Positions 1-7,125 of a DNA stretch of 52,755 nt are shown piece by piece. The notes under the pieces are model-generated. The model worked only from the letters and a program-made list of their open reading frames with translations. It had not been told where the DNA came from and ran no database searches. How positions within the stretch are numbered: position 1 is the stretch's first letter; each line of letters begins with the position of its first letter. Source of the DNA: Euzebyales bacterium (lineage in GTDB: Bacteria > Actinomycetota > Nitriliruptoria > Euzebyales > JAHELV01); assembly GCA_035461305.1 (NCBI GenBank), contig DATHVN010000001.1:1-52755 (forward strand), in the 5' to 3' direction. The position numbers and the translations under genes are program-made.

Positions 1-157
1 CCCGGTGGCCACAGGTCACCGCGGTGGGAGGAGTGGACAACACGCTCTGAGACGGGTTTGTTCGGCAGGTCGAGCTCCGGCCGCACGTCATCCGCCGGGT
101 TTCGACGCGGCGAAGGCGCGGTCGCACGCCGGGCGTCGCCCAGTCGTCGCGGGATGG

Positions 158-547
158 TCACACGCATGTAGGCCGCCCGGTGAACGGTGCCGTCACAACT
201 CGTGGCATGCGCGTCGTGTCACGTCGTCCCCGCTCGATCTCCACACGTCGTGGCGACGGGGTGATGTGGCACCGGCACCGGCGCGGCCATGCGCGGCCAC
301 CGCGGTGCGCATCATGAGGATCCTGCAGGTTGCCGACGTTGACGTTGCGCTCGATGGCGGTCCTCCGGGGCGGCGGTCGCGGTCGCGCTCCCCGAGGCGG
401 ACGGGCCAGGCCGGGTTCCGACGACTCGGTCCCGGGCAGCGGGTGGTCGAGGTGCAGCAGGGTCGCATTGGCCGCCGCGGCACGGTGGGCGCGCAGCTCG
501 TCGATGGTGATCTGCAGCAGCTCGAGGAGCTCGTCCTCGGCGCCCAA
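158..547 (-). CDS. possible small hypothetical protein, perhaps frameshifted
   Basis: This is a weakly supported 129-codon frame from a TTG start. Its first 45 or so residues (GAEDELLELLQITIDELRAH...) read like a real amphipathic helix, but the rest is Arg/Pro-rich and looks like non-coding GC-rich translation. A second frame just upstream starts at ATG 590 with MSDNTSLTTDSSNELG and reaches the same Leu-Gly junction, so one indel near position 545 would join the two into a slightly longer protein. I recognise no family. The gene would diverge from the ParA gene across an AT-richer spacer that contains an SOS-like palindrome. Confidence 0.25.
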   Translation of the reverse strand: MGAEDELLELLQITIDELRAHRAAAANATLLHLDHPLPGTESSEPGLARPPRGARPRPPPRRTAIERNVNVGNLQDPHDAHRGGRAWPRRCRCHITPSPRRVEIERGRRDTTRMPRVVTAPFTGRPTCV

Positions 548-706
548 GCTCGTTGCTGCTGTCGGTCGTCAGTGACGTGTTGTCGGACATCTCCATGCTC
601 CGAGTGCGATCGGGTAGCGACGTGGTGTCGACATCGGTCGCTCGCCCCGCCTCTTGAGGAAGATGGCGCAGATCATACTAAAGGTAGTCGTATGTATACA
701 CATGGT

Positions 707-720
707 TGAACATGTGTTCG
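707..720. promoter_or_regulatory. SOS (LexA)-like box upstream of parA-type gene
   Basis: The site TGAACATGTGTTCG matches the actinobacterial/Bacillus LexA consensus CGAACRNRYGTTYG at 13 of 14 positions, with GAAC-ATGT-GTTC half sites. It also overlaps a longer inverted repeat, ACACATG (698-704) with CATGTGT (711-717). It lies 80 bp before the ParA-type start and about 115 bp before a possible divergent minus-strand gene. The surrounding 60 bp is AT-richer than the window. LexA binding is inferred from sequence only. Confidence 0.5.
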
Positions 721-800
721 TGCCTCGATGCGTTGGACCAGCGTCGCCCGCAATGGTGTGATGGCGGCGATCCGCCCACACGACGACAGGAGCCCAGGGC

Positions 801-1601
801 GTGACCGCGACCGTGTACGCTGTCGCCAACCAGAAGGGCGGCGTGGCGAAGACGACCACCGTCGTGTCGCTCGCTGCGGCGCTGACCGACCTTGACCTCG
901 CCGTCCTCGCCATCGACCTCGACCCCCAGTCCGCGCTGACGTTCAGCCTGGGGTACGACGCCGAGCAGCTCGCGCCGACGATGCATGACGTCCTGGGGCG
1001 CAGCGAGCCGATCGAGCACGTCATCCACCAGCACGCCGAGACCGACGTCGCGGTCTCCAACAGCGACCTCGCTGGCACGGAGGTCACGCTGGCCAGCCGC
1101 GCCGGGCGTGAGTTCCGGTTGCGCCGCGCGCTGGTGCCGCTGCGCGAGACCTATGACGTCGTGTTGATCGACTGCCCGCCGTCGCTGGGCGTCCTCACCC
1201 TGAACGGCCTGACGGCGGCGGATCGGCTGCTCGTCCCGGTGCAGTGCGAGACGCTGGCGCACCGCGGGGTCGCCCAACTGCTCGAGACGGTCGCGGACGT
1301 ACGGCAACTGACGAACCGGGACCTGCGGATCGCCGGCTTCGTGGCGACGATGTACGACAGCCGGACGAGGCACGGCGCCGCCGTGATCGCCGACGTCGCC
1401 TCGCGCTACGACATGCCCCTGCTCGGGGTCCCGGTGCGCGCCAGCGTCCGGTTCGCCGAGGCGCCCCACGCCGGACGGTCCATCCTGTCCTACGCGGGGC
1501 GGGTGCCCGGTGCCGCCGCCTACCGGGTGATCGCCGCAGAGCTCGTGGGCGTGCCCGTCCCTGACGACGTCCGGCGTGCAGCCGAGGGGGCGCGCCGATG
1601 A
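801..1601 (+). CDS. ParA/MinD-family ATPase
   Basis: This 266-residue protein is a deviant Walker-A ATPase of the Soj/ParA class, which uses ATP-dependent dimerisation on DNA or membrane to position cargo. Visible motifs are Walker A KGGVAKTT (12-19) with the signature Lys, Walker A' DLDPQ (39-43) and Walker B VLIDCPPSLG (121-130). The GTG start is chosen because AGGAG sits 8 bases before it. There is no N-terminal HTH, as in chromosomal or orphan ParAs, and no ParB partner is visible here. It lies convergent to a DEAD-box helicase, an arrangement I recall from other actinobacteria (the Rv3213c/Rv3211 region), so an orphan ParA is likelier than the main chromosome-segregation ParA. A LexA-like box lies upstream. 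Confidence 0.9.
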   Translation: MTATVYAVANQKGGVAKTTTVVSLAAALTDLDLAVLAIDLDPQSALTFSLGYDAEQLAPTMHDVLGRSEPIEHVIHQHAETDVAVSNSDLAGTEVTLASRAGREFRLRRALVPLRETYDVVLIDCPPSLGVLTLNGLTAADRLLVPVQCETLAHRGVAQLLETVADVRQLTNRDLRIAGFVATMYDSRTRHGAAVIADVASRYDMPLLGVPVRASVRFAEAPHAGRSILSYAGRVPGAAAYRVIAAELVGVPVPDDVRRAAEGARR

Positions 1602-1925
1602 GTGGGTTCGATCGCATCAGCACACCGGATGCCACCCCCGAGGCGCGCGGCCGTCACGACGGTCGGCGCGCGGTATGCACCGGCGCCGCCGATGGACGCG
1701 GGGCAGGGGCCGGTGGCTGGTGTGCACGGTGGAGTGTGCGCGCTGCTCGAACAGCCGCGGCGTCGGTCCGACCCGGCTGCTGCTCGCCTGCCTGCCGTTC
1801 GCGCTGGTGGTGCCGTGGCGTGACCACCACATGCTCGCGCGCTGCCCGTCGTGCGCATGCATGGCATGGCTCCGCGTGTGCTACGCGGCGGACGAGGCCG
1901 ACTGCCGTCGGGGCCCGTCCGCGGA
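1602..1925 (+). other. gap between ParA gene and helicase; possible small Cys-rich coding remnant
   Basis: No firm gene is visible. One plus-strand frame starting at ATG 1675 carries two Cys pairs around a hydrophobic stretch (VECARCSNS, then about 30 residues, then CPSCACMAW), which resembles a small zinc-ribbon protein. The frame then runs without a stop into DNA antisense to the helicase (to 2373), so a real gene would need a frameshift or an unusual overlap. Another frame begins with an ATGA overlap at the end of the ParA gene (ATG 1598) but becomes low-complexity after about 17 residues. Confidence 0.25.
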
Positions 1926-3767
1926 TCAGGGCAGGTGGGTGATGCGCAGCGGTCGGTTCAGCGTCGGCCGGCCGTCGCCACGCGGATCGCCGCCCATCGT
2001 CACCGGGGCCGGCTTCTCGCGCCCTCCGTCCGCCCGGTCGTCCTCGGTGGCACGACGGCTGTCGTCCCGGCCCGACCGCCGGTCACCGCGGCCGGAGCGG
2101 CGCCGCCGCGACCCCCGGGACCCGCGGGAGGACCGCCCGCTCCTCGCGCCGGTTGCGCCACCGCCCGTCGACGCACCGGTCTGGTCGCCGCGCTTCTGCT
2201 GCCGGTCCCCCTCCGTGGTCGAGCCGTCCCGGCCGTCGGCGTCGGTCGTCGTCGAATCGGAACCTGTTTCCGTCGTCGGGCTGTCCTTCGTCGCCGCCGA
2301 GGCGTCTCCCGTCGCGGTTGCGGCGCCGTCGGCCGACGCGTCGTCGCCTCCGCCGGGCGTCGCGTCACGCTGACCGCGCGCCGCGGTGCCGGTGAGCGTG
2401 CGGCGGCGCCGACGCCGGCGTGTGCGTGGTCGGGGGTCGGGCCGGGTGGCAGGTCCGGGCGTTGTGGGCCCGTCGGTGTCCTTGTCGGACACGGACGCGC
2501 TGGCTTCACGACCGGTGTCGCGGGTCGTGGTGCGAGCACGGTCACGTTGCCTTGCCTTGCCGTCGGCCTCGCCCCGCCCCCCACCGGTGCGCGCGGTGGT
2601 GGCCACGGTTCCGAACAGGTCGTCGAGGATCGGCGACGTCGACAGCACCTCCTCGGTCGGCCGGTCGATGTCGAGTGCGCGCTTGATCATGTCGAGTCGC
2701 GCGAGCTCGTTCCACACGGCCAGCGTGACGGCGACGCCGTCCGCGCCGGCACGGCCGGTCCGGCCGATGCGATGCAGGTACATGCGCTCGTCGTCGGGGC
2801 AGTCGTAGTTGATGACGTGGGTGACGTCGTCGATGTCGAGGCCACGAGCGGCGACCTCGGTCGCGCACAGCACGTCGACCGTCCCCTTGCGGAACTTCAC
2901 CAGTGCGCGTTCGCGGGCGTCCTGCCGTAGGTCCGAGTGGATGACGCCCGCGTCGATCTTCCGGTCTCGCAGCTCGGACGCCAGCACGTCGGCCATGCGC
3001 TTGGTGCGAGTGAAGATCAGAGTCCGCCCACGCCCCGGTGCGGCGAGGATCCGCGCGACCACGGCGGGCTTGTCCAGGCGGTGGCAGGCGAAGAAGTGCT
3101 GCCGGGTCCTGGGCGCCAGGCGCTGCTGCTGCTCGACGTCGGTGCGCATGAACGTCGGCTTGTCCATGTAGCGACGTGCCAGCTTGACGACCTCCGACGG
3201 CATGGTCGCGCTGAACAGCAGCGTCTGTCGGTCGACTGGGCATCGCTCAATCAGCTGCTCGACATCGGGCAGGAACCCCATGTCGAGCATCTCGTCGGCC
3301 TCGTCCAGGACGAGCGCCGAGACATCCGACAGGTCCAGCAGGCGCCGGCGGCACAGGTCGAGCAGGCGCCCCGGGGTGCCCACGACGATGGAGGCACCCG
3401 CCGCGATCGCCTCGGACTGCGGGTCGATCGCACGCCCGCCGTACGCGGCGACCGCCTGCACGTTGCGGGTCGCGCCGGCGATCGTCAGGTCGTCGTGCAC
3501 CTGCAGGCACAGCTCCCGCGTCGGCACGATCACCAGCGCCTGGATGTGCCCGGCATCGGGGTCGACCCGCTGCACGAGCGGGATGCCGAAGGCCAGCGTC
3601 TTGCCTGTGCCGGTGCGGGCCTGGCCGATCAGGTCGGCGCCGGCGAGGGCCATCGGCAGGGACAGCTCCTGGATCGGGAAGGGCGCGGTGATGCCGGCAT
3701 CGGCCAGCGCCTTGACGACGACGGTGTCGACTCCCAGGTCCTCGAACGAACGTACATCGGTGGTCAC
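1926..3767 (-). CDS. DEAD-box RNA helicase with long charged C-terminal tail
   Basis: This 613-residue ATP-dependent RNA helicase is of the RhlE/DeaD type, probably acting in ribosome assembly, mRNA decay or cold adaptation. Motifs appear in order: ARTGTGKT (50-57), PTRELCLQV (82-90), TPGRLLDL, DEAD (155-158), SAT (186-188), LIFTRTKRM, ARGLDID, HRIGRTGRAG (332-341). From about residue 400 the protein is a low-complexity Arg/Gly/Asp/Thr tail typical of actinobacterial homologues and likely RNA-binding. I chose the GTG at 3767 because GGAGG precedes it by 12 bases and the Q-motif region follows at normal distance. The same frame stays open upstream to 4709, but that part has no helicase character. 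TetR, DUF2017 and clpS lie upstream on the same strand. Confidence 0.93.
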   Translation of the reverse strand: MTTDVRSFEDLGVDTVVVKALADAGITAPFPIQELSLPMALAGADLIGQARTGTGKTLAFGIPLVQRVDPDAGHIQALVIVPTRELCLQVHDDLTIAGATRNVQAVAAYGGRAIDPQSEAIAAGASIVVGTPGRLLDLCRRRLLDLSDVSALVLDEADEMLDMGFLPDVEQLIERCPVDRQTLLFSATMPSEVVKLARRYMDKPTFMRTDVEQQQRLAPRTRQHFFACHRLDKPAVVARILAAPGRGRTLIFTRTKRMADVLASELRDRKIDAGVIHSDLRQDARERALVKFRKGTVDVLCATEVAARGLDIDDVTHVINYDCPDDERMYLHRIGRTGRAGADGVAVTLAVWNELARLDMIKRALDIDRPTEEVLSTSPILDDLFGTVATTARTGGGRGEADGKARQRDRARTTTRDTGREASASVSDKDTDGPTTPGPATRPDPRPRTRRRRRRRTLTGTAARGQRDATPGGGDDASADGAATATGDASAATKDSPTTETGSDSTTTDADGRDGSTTEGDRQQKRGDQTGASTGGGATGARSGRSSRGSRGSRRRRSGRGDRRSGRDDSRRATEDDRADGGREKPAPVTMGGDPRGDGRPTLNRPLRITHLP

Positions 3768-4573
3768 GAGTTCACATATCCTCCCGGCCGCGACAACGCC
3801 GGCCGCGGATGGCTCATGGGTCGCCGCGTCGTGCCGGCGACAGCCGTAGATGCGCCGAGCCCGAGCGGGCGGGGTCGTGGCGGGGCACAGCCGGTGTCCG
3901 CAGGACGGTGAGGCGTCCACACGACCTGTACCCAGCGTAGCAACGCCCACCCCGAGCGGCGTCCAGGCCCGACGGCGTGGCACGGTGGTTCGGCAGCCCG
4001 CGATCCAGGAGGACGTCATCGCCGCCATCGACCTCGCAGACGCGCCCATCCTGGTCGTCTCCTGGTCGTTGGCGCCTGGTCGTTCCTGGTCGTTGGCGCC
4101 ACCGGCGGGGTCGACCTCGTCGTCAGCACTGCGCGGGTGGTCGACCTCCGGCGTCCTCGCCGACCTGTCCAGCGACACGCGAGGAACCTGCTCATGCTGA
4201 CACGTCCGTGCCGATGCTGCTACGCCCCCGTCCAAGCTGGGGACGTCATGCGCAGGGCGCCCTCGGTCGAGATCGGTGAGGGGCGTGATCGCCAGCAACT
4301 CTGCCGTGGTCCCCGAGCGGCCGATGCCGGGCCTGGCGCCCACTGCGCCAGCAGGACCGCGCTGACCGGCTTCGACGCCGGGCTCACGCGGGAGGCCCCG
4401 CCGCAGGGGGATCCGCGTGCTCGACGTCCGCCCGCCCACACCGCGACCGGCCTGGCCAGCCACCCGATCGCGGGCAGTGCACAGTCGCTCCCGACGGCCT
4501 GGGCCCGCATGACGCGCCGAGTGCACCGTCGACGCGATCGCCGAGGGTGGGAGCGAGCTTGCCAGCGCGCGTT
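3768..4573. other. gene-free spacer of about 800 bp
   Basis: I find no convincing gene. All frames here are Arg/Pro/Ser-rich and none shows a domain, although one minus-strand frame is continuous with the helicase frame. A helicase ribosome-binding site (GGAGG) sits at the left edge. The spacer holds one short tandem repeat, described separately. It could be degraded coding sequence. Confidence 0.4.
4060..4100. repeat. short tandem repeat (17 bp, period 24)
   Basis: TCCTGGTCGTTGGCGCC occurs at 4060-4076 and again, identical, at 4084-4100. The unit is 24 bp counting the linking TGGTCGT, which itself echoes the repeat. It lies in the gene-free spacer between the helicase and TetR genes. Confidence 0.8.
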
Positions 4574-5194
4574 CTAGGCGGTCCGGGCCTCCTGGTCGGA
4601 CCGACCGTCGTGGTCGTGTCGCGGACCGAACGAGCCCAGGCCGCGCCAGGCCAACTGCGCAGCCAGCCGCGCCGCTTCGCCGCGGTCGACGTCGTAGTGC
4701 TCGGACCACCAGCGTGCCCCGTCGGTCGCCAGCCCGCGCAGGGCCGCGGCGAGGAACAGTGCGCTTGCCCGATCCAGGCCGGCGTCCTCCGAGATCAGGT
4801 CGGCGACCACGTGAGTGACACGCCGGTGCGCGGCGCTGACCTCGTCATGCACTTCGTCGTCGGACCGCTCGGCCGAGAAAACGAGCCGGAACCGCGGATC
4901 GTCGACGAACGCGAAGTACGCGGCGGTGGCGCCTTCCACGCGCGCGCGGTTGTCCGTGGTCCCCTCGAGTGCCGCGCGCACGTGGCTCTCCATCTCGCGG
5001 ACGGCGTCGCGTACCAGCGCAAGGTACAGGTCGCGCTTCGACGGGAAGTGCTGGTACAGCACGGGCTTGCTGACCCCGGCAGCGTCGGCGAGCTGCTCCA
5101 TCGAGACGCCGTGGTAGCCGTAGTCGGCGAACATGCGACCGGCGATGCGCTCGAGCTGTGCGCGCCGCGCGCCGGCGCTGAGACGGGTTGCCAT
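4574..5194 (-). CDS. TetR/AcrR-family transcriptional regulator
   Basis: This 206-residue one-component repressor has an N-terminal helix-turn-helix at about residues 28-58 (GVSMEQLADAAGVSKPVLYQ, then HFPSKRDLYLAL), which is the canonical TetR signature. The C-terminal three-quarters is a helical ligand and dimer domain with no recognisable ligand. The ATG start follows the DUF2017 stop by 42 bp, so it is probably the last gene of a clpS-DUF2017-tetR operon. A TetR gene near a DEAD helicase and a ParA gene is, from memory, also found in mycobacteria. Target genes cannot be read from the sequence. Confidence 0.92.
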   Translation of the reverse strand: MATRLSAGARRAQLERIAGRMFADYGYHGVSMEQLADAAGVSKPVLYQHFPSKRDLYLALVRDAVREMESHVRAALEGTTDNRARVEGATAAYFAFVDDPRFRLVFSAERSDDEVHDEVSAAHRRVTHVVADLISEDAGLDRASALFLAAALRGLATDGARWWSEHYDVDRGEAARLAAQLAWRGLGSFGPRHDHDGRSDQEARTA

Positions 5195-5236
5195 GACGGG
5201 CCCAGCCTACGGCCTGCGCAGGACCGGTCCCACGCC

Positions 5237-5731
5237 TCAGGCGTCGAGGCCGCCGAGCAGCAGGTCGAGCAGCTCCTCCTGGAGTGCACCGACGTGCCAC
5301 AGCACGATCTCGGCGGGCTCCGCGGTCTCGCGGTCGATGTTCCAGTCGCTCTCGGTACGGATGCCGACGACCTGCGCGAGCACCAACCGCAGGTCGTGCA
5401 GCACGGCCAGCCAGGACTGCACCTGGTCCTCGTCGAGGTTGACCAGCCAGGTGCGTCCTCGCGCACGGCCGGCGTCCAGCGTGGTCACGACGTCGTCGAG
5501 CGCCGCGCGGCGCTGGTCGACCAGGTCGTCGCCCACGAGGCGACGGAACTCGGCCTCGCGCTCGGGCTCGATGTAGGCCGCGGGGAACAGGCGCTCGCGG
5601 AGGTGCTCCACGCCCTCCTCGCCGTCGATGACGGCCAGCAGCTGCGGCAGCAGCGAGCTCAGCAGCGCGCGCTCGGTCGCCGGCAGCCGCAGCTGCACGT
5701 GACCGTCGGAGGTCCTGCGGAACCGGCGCAC
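5237..5731 (-). CDS. DUF2017 family protein
   Basis: This 164-residue protein belongs to the actinobacterial DUF2017 family, which typically sits next to clpS. The sequence is largely helical and acidic. It starts with the Arg-rich MRRFRRTSDG and ends with a conserved-looking segment, IVLWHVGALQEELLDLLL. There is no known catalytic motif. The GTG start lies 15 bp after the clpS stop, so the two are almost certainly co-transcribed. The pairing suggests a role linked to N-degron proteolysis, but this is inference from neighbourhood only. Confidence 0.85.
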   Translation of the reverse strand: MRRFRRTSDGHVQLRLPATERALLSSLLPQLLAVIDGEEGVEHLRERLFPAAYIEPEREAEFRRLVGDDLVDQRRAALDDVVTTLDAGRARGRTWLVNLDEDQVQSWLAVLHDLRLVLAQVVGIRTESDWNIDRETAEPAEIVLWHVGALQEELLDLLLGGLDA

Positions 5732-5746
5732 GTCCCCGAGGCGTCC

Positions 5747-6046
5747 CTATTCGCGCTGCAGCGTGGCCTGCAGGCCGTGGGCGTGCAGGCGGTGGACGTC
5801 GAACTCGCTCTTCTCACGCGGTCCGCTGGCGACGACCGCCTTGCCGTTGTTGTGGACGTGCAGCATCAGCCGCGTCGCCGTGGACTCGTCGTAGCCGAAC
5901 AGCTTGCGCAGCACGTAGACGACGTGGGACATCAGCGTGACCGGGTCGTTCCACACGATCACGTTCCACGGCAGGTCCGGTTCGTCGTGGTCGTCCGGCA
6001 CCTCGGTCCGGTCCGGCACGATCACGGGCGCGGTGCTCGCATCCAC
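5747..6046 (-). CDS. clpS: ClpS, ATP-dependent Clp protease adaptor
   Basis: This 99-residue adaptor delivers N-end-rule substrates to ClpAP or ClpCP in the cytoplasm. A poorly conserved 20-25 residue N-terminal arm is followed by the ClpS core: [18 protein letters not shown], with the Asn-Asp pair and adjacent hydrophobics that form the N-degron pocket, then [20 protein letters not shown] and a final helix ([10 protein letters not shown]). Length fits the family. The start is GTG at 6046. It leads an operon with DUF2017 and a TetR gene. The broken PIG-L gene diverges from it 83 bp away. Confidence 0.95.
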   Translation of the reverse strand: MDASTAPVIVPDRTEVPDDHDEPDLPWNVIVWNDPVTLMSHVVYVLRKLFGYDESTATRLMLHVHNNGKAVVASGPREKSEFDVHRLHAHGLQATLQRE

Positions 6047-6129
6047 GACTGCAGCCTACAGTGTGGCGGCTGGCACGACCGCCCGGCCGGGGTGGTCCGT
6101 GACGTCATGTTCACCACGCAGGAGGCGGC

Positions 6130-6844
6130 GTGGCCGAACTCTGGGACCCGGTACGACCGTTCAGCCGTGCCCTGGTGGTGGTCCATCCCGACGACGCCGA
6201 GTTCGGGGGCGGCACGATCTCGCCCACGGGTCCGCATGGGCACGCCAACGCGCTACGTCGTGGTCACCGACGGCACGTCGGGGTCTGCGGACCCGGACAT
6301 GACGCGCGACCGACTGGCGGTGCTGCGCCGTGACGAGCAGCCCGCCGCCTGTGCGTCACTCGGTGTGACAGATGTCGAAGTTCCTGGGGTACGCCGACGG
6401 GTACCTGAAGCCGACGATCCCCGCCCGACGCGACGTCGCCGCCGCGATCCGCCGGCACCGTCCCGAGGTCGTCGTCACGCTCGATCCGAGCACCCGATGG
6501 TCATCCGACGGCTACATCACCCCCGGACCACCGTTCGGTCGGCGACCTGGTGCTGCACTCGGTCAACTCGGCGGCTTCGACCAGGCTGTGGGACCCGTCG
6601 CTGCTCACGAGGGCCTCGAACCAGGGGACGTCGCCGAGCTGTGGATGATGACGTTCGGCACCGGCGACGCGGTGGTCGACATCAGCGAGACGTTCGTCGT
6701 CAAGCTCGCGGCGCTGCGCGCCCATGTGTCCCAGCTCGGGGAGTGGGAGCCCGAACCGCTGAGGCGCGAGGTGAACGAGGCGCTGGGCGCGGTCGTGGAT
6801 CGGCCGCTGTCGAGGGCTTCACGGTGCTGCGCTGGCGCGCTTAA
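6130..6844 (+). pseudogene. PIG-L (LmbE-like) deacetylase gene, broken by about five frameshifts
   Basis: The conserved blocks of a PIG-L/LmbE N-acetylglucosaminyl-type deacetylase occur in correct order but in changing frames. The start and AVVVHPDDAEFGGGTI-like block are in frame 1 (GTG 6130, preceded by AGGAGG). RYVVVTDGTSGSADPDMTRD is in frame 2, FLGYADGYLKPTIPARRD and VVVTLDPSTRWSSDGYI are in frame 3, and PDHRSVGDLVLHSVNSAAS is back in frame 1. VAELWMMTFGTGDAVVDIS is in frame 3 again, and EGFTVLRWRA with its stop is in frame 2. The zinc-site His-Pro-Asp-Asp and Pro-Asp-His motifs are both preserved. As assembled it cannot make a full protein. Flanking genes are intact, so this is either recent decay or a local run of indel errors. 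Confidence 0.8.
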
Positions 6845-6906
6845 CGCGACAGACGTGGCCCGGCACCAGACACGGTCCGACGCACTCACGCCTCCCGCTC
6901 CTGAGA

Positions 6907-6946
6907 GGTGTCGTCAATGTCGGGGTGGTGTCGTCAACGCTGGGGT
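6907..6946. repeat. 20-bp tandem duplication
   Basis: GGTGTCGTCAATGTCGGGGT (6907-6926) is followed directly by a second copy (6927-6946) with 17 of 20 positions identical. It lies in the 281-bp convergent gap between the broken PIG-L gene and ligD. Confidence 0.8.
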
Positions 6947-7030
6947 GTGGGCAGGACTTCGGCTCTTGCACGAACCGTCGCCCCCACCTCGAAGTTCGTG
7001 GGCCCAAGCCGGTGTTGCGACGTTCGGGGT

Positions 7031-7070
7031 GTAGCGAAGTTCGGGGTGGTGTAGCGAAGCTCGGGGTGGT
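7031..7070. repeat. 20-bp tandem duplication, second set in same gap
   Basis: The unit GTAGCGAAGTTCGGGGTGGT (7031-7050) repeats at 7051-7070 with one difference (T to C). Further partial copies rich in TCGGGGT flank it (7024-7030 and 7080-7086). The shared TCGGGGT core links it to the repeat at 6907-6946, so the gap seems built from iterated short units. Confidence 0.8.
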
Positions 7071-7125
7071 GGTGGTAGTTCGGGTTGGGCGCGACGTTGT
7101 GCCCCACTCGAAGTTCGCGCGCAGT

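Noticed and set aside
5-709. 234-residue plus-strand ORF at the window start
   Set aside because: The composition is Arg/Cys/Ser-rich without domain, and it runs through the SOS-like box.
3768-4709. N-terminal extension of the DEAD helicase frame
   Set aside because: It has no helicase character and overlaps the TetR gene end; a GTG with GGAGG at the helicase core start is better.
4547-6844. 765-residue plus-strand open frame
   Set aside because: It is antisense to the TetR, DUF2017 and clpS genes for most of its length; only its end is part of the broken PIG-L gene.
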